Positions 1-10,963 of a DNA stretch of 64,000 nucleotides are shown here, piece by piece. A program made the position numbers and the translations under genes. Source of the stretch: Patiria pectinifera (lineage: Eukaryota > Echinodermata > Asteroidea > Valvatida > Asterinidae); NCBI GenBank assembly GCA_029964075.1, contig CM057142.1:635770-699769 (forward strand), in the 5' to 3' direction. The first letter of the stretch is position 1. Each line of letters begins with the position of its first letter. Below the pieces are notes generated by a model. The model searched no databases and was not told where the DNA came from. It saw only the letters and a program-made list of their open reading frames with translations.

Positions 1-2105
1 TAATTTTCTTTTCTTTGGTGATTCGATGGTGTTTCAATACAAGTCATGACAGTTGGCCAATGAACAACGTTTCTCACAAAGGTTTTTCAATTAGCAAATT
101 TTTGAACAGAAAATCCCTTAACTGGAACAGTGTTTTACTGAAATGACATCACAGCAACAGCGCCGTTATTCGTCAGGAAAAGCACGGACAATTTAAAATG
201 TCCAAAGATGTGTACTTTTCAAAAAGATTAACAAAAAAGGGATGTCGAATAGTTTTCATACGTTAAAGAGGAGTAGAAAGTTGCACAAAATATGTTCTGA
301 AGTGAAATTCATGTGATGGGCCCTATGCTTTGCGATTGATCAAGGACACATCCAACGTTAAAGTCATTCAAAGTGAGGTGCTTTTTATTTTGTTTTGCCT
401 TGTTTTCTCAGTGATTCAATTTTGATTTTTTTAAACGAAATTAATAGCACAATGGGCCTCAATCCAATCTGTCGGCTGTGAGGGTTTGGCCTTTAAAGAA
501 ATAAAATCAAATGTGATGGAAATACCGCGTTATTATGGAACTTAATCGGTGTACAAGGCTCGTCTAAGTCGCATACATTTTATAGTTGAATAATGGATAC
601 GTTCGGCTAGTGACTTTTGTGGATTGCTAATTACAACTCTCGTGTAAGTATACCATACGGTCTGACATGATAAATACCATTCTCAGGATCTTGCATGGGG
701 CATAACCAGTAAGTGAAATCAGCATGGCCTGTTTTCTCCGGTGGAATCACCTCAAGGTGATTCGGGTCTACCCGATTCTGAAGGGCAAACTTATATCTCT
801 TACCGTCTTTAGTAAATTTTTTCGTGTAGCGATGCTCATCTATCTTCTCTAAGTTGGGGCTGGAGTAGACCGCTCGACCGAAGAGCTCTCTTGGACCAAT
901 TTTGTAGCCTGCCCCCAATATTGGTTTCACGCAACGTTTTTCCGTGCCATGGTAACTAACTGCCCACTCACCAGGACTTGAGTGGGTGCGAATGCCGTTG
1001 TCTCCCAGCCACGTGTCGTTCTCATACTCACCGTGCACTTTAATTGCGTAGCGTTTCCATCCATATGGGCGCTGGTAGACTTGACCACCTCGCAGGTATG
1101 TCTTCCCATCATCAGATTTATCTGTAAAGTCGTAGTCGTACTGTGGGTCCAGATCAGAGGGATCAAGTTCAAAAATGCCCATCTGTTCGCCAGGGCTGCA
1201 TTTCATGCCAAATATGGTGCAATCACCACGAATTCCCAGGTATTTGATCTCTTCGTGATCCTCAAGTTGGCTGCCGTTGAAGATAAGCATCAGTCGCCGG
1301 CGGGGAAGGCCTAGCTTGTTCGCCGCCTGCTTCCTCACATCCGCGACGGTCGAGTTGATATTGACATCCAGTGTGATACTTTTGTTCATCTTGAGCATGT
1401 GTATGTCCACTCTTATGGATTGATCATTACCTTCATACATGAATCCATTTTGGGGCTGAGAGTATATCATTGAGGTCATGCTGAAGAGATCCTTGATGCT
1501 AAGCCGAGTGGCACTGTGTGCAGCTTGAGCTGCTGCTGCAGTTGCAGGGGCTGTTGTAGGGGCTGCTGCAGGAGCGCGAAACACGCGGCGAGCCTCATTG
1601 TAATGAATCTCCCGCCTTGGGCACGGAAAGTACTCTCGCACGCGTGCGGCACTACCCCCGAAAAACCAGCTAAAAAAGAGATCATCAATCCATTTGATCC
1701 AGGCACGCCACTTATGACGGGCGCACTGGTCCTCGTCTAAGAGGCACCCAGAGCATCGGCGGGCTTGTGGGATTGGACTCTGAATTGGACTCTGGATGTT
1801 CAGCCCTGTCGAAGCTGAAAAGCCTGAGGAGATGATTTCTGCAGCAAGGGGAGAACCCGCCATTTCATTAGTAGCCTACAGTGGTCGCTAGGTATTGTTA
1901 AAACCAAGAAGGGGAGGTGCAGACTCAGTCTATGTAATGGCGAAAGCTTGGCTCGCTCCGTGGATAACGGGTGCTATGACTCAGACTATAGTGCAGACAC
2001 GACACGCCCCGGCCTCTGAAACATGATTGCGTGCGTGGACAACATGATTGCGTGGTGGTGGAATTCCCCTACGCTCCAAGTAAGGGATCTTGTAGAATTT
2101 CCGAA
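1..2105. repeat. Segmental duplication, copy 1 (partner 18898-21617)
   Basis: The window begins inside a segment that recurs from about 18898 with high identity through the 3' flank, the whole ubiquitin-like gene and the start of the 5' flank. A further homologous patch (about 2019-2100 versus 21552-21616, around the word GAATTTCCGAAA) lies 5' of the gene. In copy 2 a 552-bp inverted-repeat element (20990-21541) sits between the gene and this patch. The left end of copy 1 is outside the window. Confidence 0.8.
631..1863 (-). CDS. Ubiquitin-like domain protein with C-terminal ADP-ribosyltransferase-like domain, copy 1
   Basis: A single uninterrupted 410-codon frame with G at -3 and +4 around the start. 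Residues about 150-222 form a ubiquitin-like fold (beta-strand pattern, TVADVRKQAANKLGLP helix, LIFNGSQLED). There is no terminal Gly-Gly, so it is an integral domain rather than a processed modifier. Residues about 262-410 contain WAVSYHGT (His305), then FGRAVYSSPNLE (Tyr333), then ALQNRVDP and a final RPYGI. The spacing of the His and Tyr motifs resembles the catalytic core of PARP-like ADP-ribosyltransferases. This assignment is inference, and the usual third-position Glu is not evident. Residues 97-115 are an Ala/Pro/Thr-rich linker. There is no signal peptide. A second copy with the same length lies at 19533-20765, and the two differ by in-frame changes. A minus-strand AATAAA lies about 245 bases past the stop. 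The gene is intronless; a retrocopy origin is possible. Confidence 0.8.
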   Translation of the reverse strand: MAGSPLAAEIISSGFSASTGLNIQSPIQSPIPQARRCSGCLLDEDQCARHKWRAWIKWIDDLFFSWFFGGSAARVREYFPCPRREIHYNEARRVFRAPAAAPTTAPATAAAAQAAHSATRLSIKDLFSMTSMIYSQPQNGFMYEGNDQSIRVDIHMLKMNKSITLDVNINSTVADVRKQAANKLGLPRRRLMLIFNGSQLEDHEEIKYLGIRGDCTIFGMKCSPGEQMGIFELDPSDLDPQYDYDFTDKSDDGKTYLRGGQVYQRPYGWKRYAIKVHGEYENDTWLGDNGIRTHSSPGEWAVSYHGTEKRCVKPILGAGYKIGPRELFGRAVYSSPNLEKIDEHRYTKKFTKDGKRYKFALQNRVDPNHLEVIPPEKTGHADFTYWLCPMQDPENGIYHVRPYGILTREL

Positions 2106-2110
2106 ATTGT

Positions 2111-2291
2111 CTCCGTCCGACGCCGCATAAGTACGACGCCGCATAAGTCCGACGCCTCATAAGTCCGAAACAACGTTTGTCGGACCTATGAGGCGGAATT
2201 AATGCCTCATAAGTCCGATGCCTCATAAGTCCGAAATGTCGGACTTATGAGGCGTCGGACCTATGAGGCGTCGGACTTATGATACGGCCCC
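2111..2291. repeat. Palindromic 16-bp repeat element (TCCGACGCCTCATAAG unit)
   Basis: Several copies of a 16-bp unit in direct orientation, then in inverted orientation, forming a foldback. The right end reads GGACTTATGATACGGCCCC, which is the reverse complement of the left end of the related element at 26931. The left end here appears truncated. Confidence 0.75.
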
Positions 2292-2299
2292 TACGAGTT

Positions 2300-3045
2300 C
2301 ACAGAATGTCACTAGCTAGTCCACATGTATTTTATGATTTCAGAGAGGTTAATTCCTATTCAAGGTTTCCGGAAGCGCACCACTAGGGCTGAACCTTCCT
2401 ATATAAATGCAGGCCTATGTTAGATTAATATCCTGTCCCCATAGCGGGGGTGTTAATATCCAATGCTGGGTTGCAGATATTCTTCGCATGTCGCATGTTT
2501 GTACAGGAAGTAATAATTGCAAACGATTTTTTGAGTGATCAGGCACACAACCCGATCACTGTTTTAAATGGTATTCATAAATACCTCAGACAGTTTAGCT
2601 ATTCCTATTGGTCGAGAGCCCGTCACGTGGCCGGTATTAAACGGATGATAAAGACATGGCTAGACATGGAAAAGTGTTTAAGACCAGTCTTAAACACTTT
2701 TCCAGTGTCACATAAAATGTGGACTCCTAAAAATCCAGTGCCTCTTACCGTTTTATTGGTTGAACGATCACAGTCCTCACGTGGGCATGCGCAACACTAC
2801 CAGCGAGTCAGAATTTTATAGTTCTAAATTCAAAACGCAACGCCCCAGGTGCATTCTGCGCGACATCGCGTCCATGTCGCGCAGAACGTGCTACGCGCGC
2901 GTCAATCTCCATAAAAGGGTTGTTTACATCTTACTCGCCAGCTGACCATTCCATTATTTTGCTAGAGGGATGTTTCAAAAAGCATGAAGTGAACTTGCTG
3001 AACAAAATCAGGATTTTTGAATGAATTGTTTGATCTTTTTTTACC
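2300..3045. other. Non-coding stretch with short palindrome
   Basis: No supportable gene. At 2668-2703 there is a near-perfect palindrome with 17-bp arms around two bases. The block 2600-2640 (ATTGGTCGAG and CACGTGGCCGGT) recurs at 3270-3305 beside the hairpin at 3051-3243, so both belong to one dispersed repeat. Confidence 0.5.
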
Positions 3046-3050
3046 GAAAA

Positions 3051-3243
3051 GGTATTTATGAATGGGAATAAATGTGTGCTCGGTCGGTATTTATCACTCT
3101 GTTTAATACCACTTAGAGTCTGGGTGCTGATAATTACCCTCGCCTCCGGCTCGGGTAATTATCAGCACCCAGACTCTAAGTGGTATTAAACAGAGTGATA
3201 AAAACCTCCGGAGCACACATTTATTCCCTTATTAATAAATACC
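3051..3243. repeat. Long hairpin (foldback) element A
   Basis: Near-perfect inverted repeat with arms of about 85 bases. It opens AGGTATTTATGAATGGGAAT and closes with the complementary ATTCCCTTATTAATAAATAC. Both arms contain CACTCTGTTTAATACCACTT or its complement. The same outer ends bound a second hairpin at 3901-4095. Confidence 0.85.
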
Positions 3244-3309
3244 TTGGAGAGTTGATGGTTTCTGATTGGTCGAGACTCGATCACGTGGCCGGTCATTAAC
3301 GGTGATAAT

Positions 3310-3900
3310 GGACCGGCTTCAAAGATCAAGCGAATAAATGGCCCCTGAACCAGCATTGATCAAGCCCCGTTCAGCCCCAAGCAAGCCAATGATTGGTCAA
3401 AATATAGTAACAGTCCTGCGGTAGCTTTTAACAATTGAGTACTGCACATGCGCTCAACCCCCATCGCGTGAGACTGACGCGCGCGTACGCAACACAGTTG
3501 CTAGGGATGCATGCGTGCGCGCGCGTAAGGAAGTTTTGAAACGACATCGTACAGCAGTGCAGTATATACTGAGGATGTTTACGACGAAAGCGTAGATCTA
3601 CGATTTATTTTCTTTGAAACACTTCACCCACCGACATATTTACCTTTCCTAAACCAAGCATCTTTGTAATTCCGGACACAAGGAATGTGTAAACGAGATT
3701 TCAGCTTCCTCCATCAGGTAAAGATATGAAAACATTGTTGTAATTTGTTTCGCTACGGCAGCAGTTTCTGTTGAGTTTTTACGTCGTTATAGCTGTTAAG
3801 CTAAAATATGGCCCATGAACATGAACACAAAAAAGTCTGGAAATATCGCCGGAAAAAAAGTCACAAAATTGGAGCATTTTTACTGTTTATTTCGTTATAA
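3310..3900. other. Non-coding stretch
   Basis: No coding frame or recognised repeat beyond a run of GCGCGCGTACGC-type alternating purine-pyrimidine at 3478-3525. Confidence 0.4.
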
Positions 3901-4095
3901 AGGTATTTATTAATGGGAATAACAGTGTGAGGATCCGGTCTTCACTGCGTGATAATGACCGGGTTTGGGGGTGACCGCTGTTAATGGACCTCGACTTCGT
4001 CTCGGTCCATTAACAGCGGTCACCCCCACACCCGGTCATTATCACGCAGTGAAGACCGGATCCTCACACTGTTATTCCCTTAAGAATTAATCTTC
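3901..4095. repeat. Long hairpin (foldback) element B
   Basis: Opens AGGTATTTATTAATGGGAAT like element A, followed by complementary arms around 3930-4080 (CGGTCTTCACTGCGTGATAA and its complement). The outer ends are shared with element A while the arm sequences differ substantially. Confidence 0.85.
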
Positions 4096-4099
4096 TTTA

Positions 4100-5430
4100 T
4101 TGGGTGATTGGGGAAATTTATACTGTGGCGAAAACCCCCTATTTCTGGGCTAACCGTCTTTCCGGTCGCTCCTCCGTTTGGAGACCGTTTATCGCCGCGC
4201 GTAACGACCACACCGGGGCAAATGGTTAGGAATGACAAATGGAAACTCACAAAGGGAGAAGGAGACCAAGCTATACTTGAACAACGTTTGGGTCACACAG
4301 CGACCCCTTAGTCCAACACAGACTCCTTGGGGAGAGTTATCCTAAGGGATGTCAAGTTCTTCAGTAAGAGGGGAATCCAAAAACACAAAGGGGGTTCTTT
4401 AAGGGAAGTTTTTAGGCTCACTTCAGGTAGGTTCCAGGCAAGGAAAGGGGAATCCTTAATTAAGGGAATCCTCAGCAAACAAATCCTTTAAAACGTTAAG
4501 TTGGTTACAATAAGGCAATGATCCAGACGAAATGTTGCCAAAAAGTGCTCTGAATAGTGTAGCGAAAATACAAGTGATGATTAATTTCCAGTAAGCACAC
4601 ATTATTCTTCACTCTGATAAAATACAGGTTCCTTTCATAAACTTGATTGATAGGACTTACGGAAGATAAGAAATAAGTTTCAAGTTAACAACTCGTATTT
4701 CATTGTGAAGAATTAATGTCAATTAAGTTGACCACGTGTTGATAATAGGGCCTATGATGAACTAATGGTAGAATAACTGTTAAATGAAATGACTTATACA
4801 AGTTTAATTCATCTAAGCTTTCCAGGTTAAGACGCTATTATTGTGATTATTTGACACAGTGGTTTATGACCAATCAGAGCATTGCAAGAGACATTTATTA
4901 TGATGCGCTAGAGCTCCTTGTAATTATGGCCTTTTAATATAGGCCTAGGTTTTCCCGGCTATTTTAAAATATTTCATTAATGAATAAAGACCCCCCCCCC
5001 ATTCGGCAGACTAGTATGTAGTATAGGTTTTCCCGAGAATTTCGGAATTTTTCTAATCAATTTCATTGTCAGCCGTTCAATTTCGGGTGAGTTTGGCACA
5101 TGTGGTCAAATTGGGGTTTCTTTTTCATTTTGGGTTCATTCAATTTCATTTTTAGGTAGCCAAAATTTTGCTCTGAATGTTCATTTTCATTTTCGAGCGT
5201 CCTATTTCGTTTTGCTGCATTCAAGACTTAATTTGTAGCAGTCTTAAATTAAGTCTTTGCAACCTTTTGACGGTTGACGAATTCAAATTAGCGAACATCT
5301 GTGAACTTATAACGTATAACCATGCTTTTCGTTTCTTTTTCGTTTATGGACAATCGCTTTCATCGTTTGGTCATTTTAATTAGTAAGGTTTTTTTAATCG
5401 ATATATTTTCCTAGTTTCCTCCGAGGTTCA
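4100..5430. other. AT-rich non-coding stretch
   Basis: No convincing gene. The 67-codon frame at 4108-4311 has no recognisable domain. Positions 5020-5085 (TATAGGTTTTCCCG onward) recur in diverged form at 35633-35695, so this is a dispersed repeat. Confidence 0.4.
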
Positions 5431-5793
5431 ACCCGTGTTTGTTTTCCTCCGAAATTTTATACTGAAAGAGTACGATGTATTTTAATGATGTTTTCCATTT
5501 GGCCAGGTGAACGAAAGAAAAGGGGCACTTCTTTCTTTCTTGTTTTTTTTTTATTTGGGGGGAGGGGGGAGTCGCTTTTATTTTTTGGCAACAACATTAT
5601 ACTCTCCACTTCGCTACTGCCGGCTTCAGCACTGACAGTGCGTACAGATATAGGCATGTAAATTATACCATTCGTTCATCCGAGAAAGAAAAAGATGATC
5701 AGACTTACAAAGCTTCAAAAAAATTTCGGGGAAAAAATTAGAACATATTTACAATGATTGAACCAGAACATCAAGATAGCTTGAACAGCGACC

Positions 5794-6226
5794 TCCCATT
5801 TCACAAAGCAGCATCTAAGGCCCAAAAAAAAGAGTTTCCGGTTTCTGGTATGGAGCTTGTCCAAAAAGTGGTGCGGCGACGCGGCTTTTTTTTTTTTACC
5901 TGACTTTTTGCTTCAAATGTCGGCTGATGACTGCAAATGGTGCCCGACTAAACTTAGTGAAAATATATGGGAGTCCAGAGAGGCCACATAAAGCTTATTC
6001 TCGATCATAACCCCATCTAAAAACACGTTAAAATTGTGCAGCAGCAGGATTCCAGTCAAACCAGTGAGTTTGGCGGTTTTGAGACATCATCTTTCATTGA
6101 AAAAAAAACTTTTTCATTTTGCCGACGCGCATGGCTACGGCGACGCGCGCGCATACCAGAAACCGGAGACTTTTTTTTTTGGCCTAACCATGGAAATAGC
6201 CAAGACGCGGATTGCGGGCTTGTAGG
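5794..6226 (+). pseudogene. C-type lectin relic fragment, split by a MITE (unit A)
   Basis: The bases before and after the MITE at 5819-6184 join into a stretch matching the lectin CDS around codons 109-130 (CCTCCCATTTCACAA, then AAATAGCCAAGACGCGG). It ends in an in-frame TAG. Only this short part of the lectin domain is present; equivalent relics lie at 9299-9372 and 11827-11896. Confidence 0.7.
5819..6184. mobile_element. MITE with GGCC termini and TAA target duplication
   Basis: 366-bp element with terminal inverted repeats containing CCGGTTTCTGGTATG and CATACCAGAAACCGG, beginning GGCC and ending GGCC. It is flanked by direct TAA at 5816-5818 and 6185-6187. The homologous site in unit B (around 9323) is empty, confirming the boundaries. 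A 3-bp TWA target duplication fits PIF/Harbinger elements (established knowledge). A nearly identical copy in the opposite orientation lies at 14078-14444. Confidence 0.9.
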
Positions 6227-7189
6227 TAACAATTCCGCCCCCCCCCAGGATCTCGGCCATCGAGTGACGAAAAAGTTTGAAACTCGGTACATGCATAGAG
6301 CAACTCATCATAAACATACCCAAGAAATTTTATGACTATAGGTCAAAGGGGTTTGGAATTACGGCTAATTAATTATTCATATATACGAATGGCAATTCTG
6401 CTATGTGTACACGACGAATAATGGGAAAATTCAGTTTACACGGCGCCTAGCCCCGGAAAATGTTTCGCTACGCGGCAACCCCTGGTCCAATTTTTATGTT
6501 TTTGGTATCAAAAGATGCGCAAGGCTCAAGGCTAAAAAGTTATAACAGCTCGAGTCGCGAAAAAAAAAAATTCAAAGGCTATCGCGGAAAAAAAGTTGAG
6601 GGGGGGGGGCGGATTCCGCCACGGCCTTTTTAGGGTTAAACAAAACTCCACCTCATTCATCTGGAATGATGAACAAAGCCAATCGGGAAACTCCCCCCCC
6701 CCACCCACTTTCTTACTGTCTCAAATTAAGTTTGCTGCCGCTTCGTACTGGTACTGGTTGTTCTCGTTTGAGATTGTATAGCCGATTACGAAATACCAAG
6801 TTCCAACGTTTCAAAACGACGATATACCAGCTTGACTGTTAAGCTTTAGCTGGTTTGTCAATATTTTATGTTTCTTCTCGTTCCTATGGAAACGCTTCCA
6901 TCTGGTTCATGATAATGTCGTTCAGGCTTGTACGTCTAACTGACGGATAATTGCAAGCCAATTGTAAGAAATCGTATTTATAATACATGCACGAGTCGTG
7001 TACTATTGTGATCAGTCAGTTTGTCAAGCTTCATTTCCGGTTAGGGGACTTGTTTGTTGTTCCCGTTCCTATGGAAACGCGTCCGTCTGGTCATCATTTG
7101 CATCGTTCAGGCTTGTGCTTTGTAAAATGTCATGGTAATAATTACGAGCCAGTGTTAATAAATCATATTCGTTATACTGTGACCCATAT

Positions 7190-8403
7190 TTAATTGTGAG
7201 TTATAGCGTTTTTCGCCACTTGTCTCGCAATATTAATGACACTGTCAAGATTAGACTTCGTGGACTCTGTTCCTTTGTGCTCCTCAAGATGATGTTTTCT
7301 TGCTGGGTGACTCTGGGCTCCATCCCCTGTCCACCCACCTGGCAGGCATTTCAGGGGACTGGGTACTACGTGCACTCGGTTTCCATGACCTGGGCCCAAG
7401 CCAAGGAACTCTGTCAGAAGATGGGAGGCAACCTGCTGATGCCCAAGTCATCTGAGGAGAACGCGTTCGCCAACTCGCTGCTGCAGGAACGCGGGTCGAC
7501 TTCGGCTTGGTTCAACTGCAGTGACAGGATGGAAGAAGGCGAATGGCTGTGTTTAGATGAAACGCCGTCAAAGCACCTCCCATTTCACAACACAGCATCT
7601 ATACCACCGACTGGGTATACTTATGTTTAAATATACTCACAACATGCTCCCTCCAACTTTTAATCATCTATTCTCATTTACTTCTTCTGTTCATTCATAT
7701 GAAACACGTAGTTCATCGAAAGGTGATCTGTTTGTGAGAAAAAATAGAACTTCTTTTTTTAGAAACAGTCCATTTCAACGTGGTGTTATATACTGGAATG
7801 AACTCAACATTAGTTTAAAAGAGTGTACTACTGTGGTTTCATTTGCTAAAAAATTGAAAAAATCGATCAATACTTATACTTTTACTTAAAAAAACATTTT
7901 CTTCTCTGCTTTGCTTAGTCATTATTTTACATATTGTACCGGGTCTCACTCTTAAACCTATTGTCCTGTCTTAGTCCGTGTGTAGTTAGTTGTTTAAGTT
8001 TTGTCCTGTCTCAGGGAAAGGTACAAAAGCAGTGCTTCACCTTTTTCCTTTATGTTGACATCATTTAATATTTACACTTAATTACATACTGTCTGTGAAG
8101 AATGTTTTGTTTATACATATATATACTGTTTTTCTGTCTGAATTGTTACTGAGGATGTCAATGTGAAAATAAATGTCGAATTGATTGATTGATTGATTGA
8201 GATAGCCAAGACGCGGATTGCGGGCTGATCGAGACCGTGGACGGCAAATGGTACGCCGCACCGTGCGACCAGAAAACGACTGCCGTGTGCGAGAGAGAAG
8301 CGACGGTACAGCAAGCCAGCCTCGCCATGCGCTGCATGACCCTAGGAGAAGACGGTCATCCAATTAACGATGGACAGTGCATTCACAATCCTGCACTCAA
8401 GTA
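7190..8403 (+). pseudogene. C-type lectin, unit A copy (start lost, LINE-disrupted)
   Basis: Homologous to the intact lectin at 10400-10963. Two lesions are visible. The start codon equivalent to 10400 reads ATT (7250-7252). The coding sequence is also broken after codon 115 by a LINE fragment at 7601-8200, with about nine host bases missing at the junction. The remaining C-terminal part (8201-8403) still matches the intact copy up to the stop. An internal ATG pair at 7289-7294 or an upstream in-frame ATG at 7196 could start translation, but no full lectin domain can be made. Confidence 0.88.
7601..8200 (+). mobile_element. 5'-truncated LINE 3' end
   Basis: The first 290 bases encode the C-terminal end of a LINE reverse-transcriptase ORF (residues resembling FKYTHNMLPP, HSYETRSS, YWNELN), stopping near 7889. 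The 3' end is a TTGA/ATTG tetranucleotide run at 8178-8200, typical of CR1/L2-like LINE tails. Boundaries come from comparison with the uninterrupted unit B site at 10750-10760. No target duplication; instead about nine host bases (AACCATGGA) are missing. Confidence 0.88.
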
Positions 8404-9057
8404 AACAACGAACTTTATTTTCCTCGAAAATTGGCGACTTTTGAAGTGACAAACATCGCCTATTTGCAAAGGAAAGCTTGACAGTCTTTACGTGGAAAGT
8501 TGAATAGTGTGCAAACTAACTCTAGTTTGCGTTTTGGTTATACTCATATTCAAAGTGGCTGATATATTATGTGATCTTTCAACTATGTTCTTTTGTACAT
8601 CGAGACAATTCAACGATTTTAAACCAAAACTGCACCTCATTTATCTGGTGATGAGCAGAACCAATGGCAGCTAAATCGTAACTATGGCAACAAAGTGATA
8701 TTACTCCCAGCTGGACTGAATGCGTGTTATTTCGGAACAATTGAAAATTTACCCTGAAACAACTGAGAAAGAAATACCATTCTCTCACAACTTAGATTGA
8801 GAGTTCAATTAATTCCTTGTTTTCAGGCAGTGAAAATTCAGTTTTTGCAATGAGAGAAATCTTTCTGCATATTTGCTGTCAGTATTCTCGAGTTACTTTG
8901 ACAAACTTGAATGAAGCAAATTGCTCATTAAAATATAAATATGTATCGTGTTTGTTTTCCTCCGAAATTTTATCCTGAAAGAGTACGATGTATTTAATGA
9001 TGTTTTCCATTTGGCCAGGTTTACGAAAGAAAAGGGGCACTTCTTTCTTTCTTGTTT

Positions 9058-9088
<31 letters not shown>

Positions 9089-9298
9089 CGCTTTTATTTT
9101 TTGGCAACAACATTATACTCTCCTCTTCGCTACTGCCGGCTTCAGCACTGACAGTGCGTACAGATATAGGCATGTAAATTATACCATTCGTTTATCCGAA
9201 GAAAAAAAAGATGATCAGACTTACGAAGTTTCAAATAATTTTCGGGAAAAAAATTAGAACATATTTACAATGATTGAACCAGAACATCAAGATAGCTT

Positions 9299-9372
9299 GA
9301 ACAGCGACCTCCCATTTCACAACGCAGCATCTAACCATGGAAATAGCCAAGACGCGGATTGCGGGCTTGTAG
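9299..9372 (+). pseudogene. C-type lectin relic fragment (unit B)
   Basis: Seventy-four bases matching the lectin CDS from about codon 108 to codon 130, closing in a TAG. It sits about 1.0 kb upstream of the intact lectin. No other lectin-domain sequence is joined to it. Confidence 0.7.
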
Positions 9373-10399
9373 GTAACAATTCCGCCCCCCCCCCTAAGAT
9401 CTCGGCCATCGAGTGACGAAACAGTTTGAAACTCGGTACATGCATAGAGCAACTCATCATAAACATACCCAAGAAATTTTATGACTATAGGTCAAAGGGG
9501 TTTGGAATTATGGCTAATTAATTATTCATATATACGAATGGCAATTCTGCTATGTGTACACGACGAATAATGGGAAAATTCAGTTTACACGGCGCCTAGC
9601 CCCGGAAAATGTTTCGCTACGCGGCAACCCCTGGTCCAATTTTTATGTTTTTGGTATCAAAAGATGTGCAAGGCTCAAGGCTAAAAAGTCATAACAGCTC
9701 GAGTCGCGAAAAAAAAAATTCAAAGGCTATCGCGGAAAAAAATTTGAGGGGGGGGGCGGATTCCGCCACGGCCTTTTTAGGGTTAAACAAAACTCCACCT
9801 CATTCATCTGGAATGATGAACAGAGCCAATCGGGAAACTCCCCCCCCCCCCCACCCACTTTCTTACTGTCTCAAATTAAGTTTGCTGCCGCTTCGTACTG
9901 GTACTGGTTGTTCTCGTTTGAGATTGTATAGCCGATTACGAAATACCAAGTTCCAACGTTTCAAAACGACGATATACCAGCTTGACTGTTAAGCTTTAGC
10001 TGGCTTGTCAATATTTTATGTTTCTTCTCGTTCCTATGGAAACGCTTCCATCTGGTTCATGATAATGTCGTTCAGGCTTGTACGTCTAACTGACGGATAA
10101 TTGCAAGCCAATTGTAAGAAATCGTATTTATAATACATGCACGAGTCGTGTACTATTGTGATCAGTCAGTTTGTCAAGCTTCATTTCCGGTTAGGGGACT
10201 TGTTTGTTGTTCCCGTTCCTATGGAAACGCGTCCGTCTGGTCATCATTTGCATCGTTCAGGCTTGTGCTTTGTAAAATATCATGGTAATAATTACGAGCC
10301 AGTGTTAATAAATCATATTCGTTATACTGTGACCCATATTTAATCGTGAGTTATAGCGTTTTTCGCCACTTGTCTCGCAATATTAATGACACAGTCAAG

Positions 10400-10963
10400 A
10401 TGAGACTTCGTGGACTCTGTTCCTTTGTTCTCCTCAAGATGATGTTTTCTTGCTGGGTGACTCTGGGCTCCATCCCCTGTCCACCCACCTGGCAGGCATT
10501 TCAGGGGACTGGGTACTACGTGCACTCAGTTCCCATGACCTGGGCCCAAGCCAAGGAACTCTGCCAAAATATGGGAGGCAACCTGCTGATTCCCAAGTCA
10601 TCTGAGGAGAACGCGTTCGCCAACTCGCTGCTGCAGGAACGCGGGTCGACTTCGGCTTGGTTGGACTGCAGTGACAGGGTGGCAGAAGGCGAATGGCTGT
10701 GTTTAGATGAAACGCCGTCGAACCATCTCCCATTTCACAACACAGCATCTAACCATGGAGATAGCCAAGGCGCGGATTGCGGGCTGATCAAGACCGTGGA
10801 CGGCAAATGGTACGCCGCACCGTGCGACCAGGAAACGACTACCGTGTGCGAGAGAGAAGCGACGGTACCGCAAGCCAGCCTCGCCATGCGCTGCATGACC
10901 CTAGGAGAAGACGGTCGTCCAATAAACGATGGACAGTGCATTCACAATCCTGCACTCAAGTAA
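10400..10963 (+). CDS. Secreted C-type lectin-domain protein
   Basis: A 187-residue single-exon protein. Residues 1-26 are a hydrophobic signal peptide. Residues 27-151 are a C-type lectin domain with the expected cysteines: C27, C55, C127, C142 and C150, giving the C55-C150 and C127-C142 pairs plus an extra N-terminal cysteine of the long form. AWLDCSDRVAEGEW is the family's central W-x-D...EGxW region. The EPN/QPD and WND calcium-sugar motifs are absent, so classical calcium-dependent sugar binding is doubtful. A 36-residue tail contains C165 and C180. I chose the ATG at 10400 because it places the signal peptide at the N-terminus; the frame opens 18 codons upstream at 10346. This is the only intact copy in the tandem locus. 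A host-defence role is an inference. Confidence 0.85.
   Translation: MRLRGLCSFVLLKMMFSCWVTLGSIPCPPTWQAFQGTGYYVHSVPMTWAQAKELCQNMGGNLLIPKSSEENAFANSLLQERGSTSAWLDCSDRVAEGEWLCLDETPSNHLPFHNTASNHGDSQGADCGLIKTVDGKWYAAPCDQETTTVCEREATVPQASLAMRCMTLGEDGRPINDGQCIHNPALK

Larger units (their letters stand above)
5433..8944. repeat. Lectin-locus tandem repeat unit A
   Basis: First of two full tandem units. It matches unit B (8945-11498) along its length, apart from a 366-bp MITE (5819-6184) and a 600-bp LINE fragment (7601-8200) that unit B lacks. Subtracting these leaves about 2545 bases, close to unit B's 2554. The duplication therefore predates both insertions. Confidence 0.9.

Noticed and set aside
982..1314. 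Plus-strand frame of 110 codons opposite the ubiquitin-like gene (also 19884-20216)
   Set aside because: Antisense shadow of a strongly supported gene; both copies keep it only because the sense strand is conserved.
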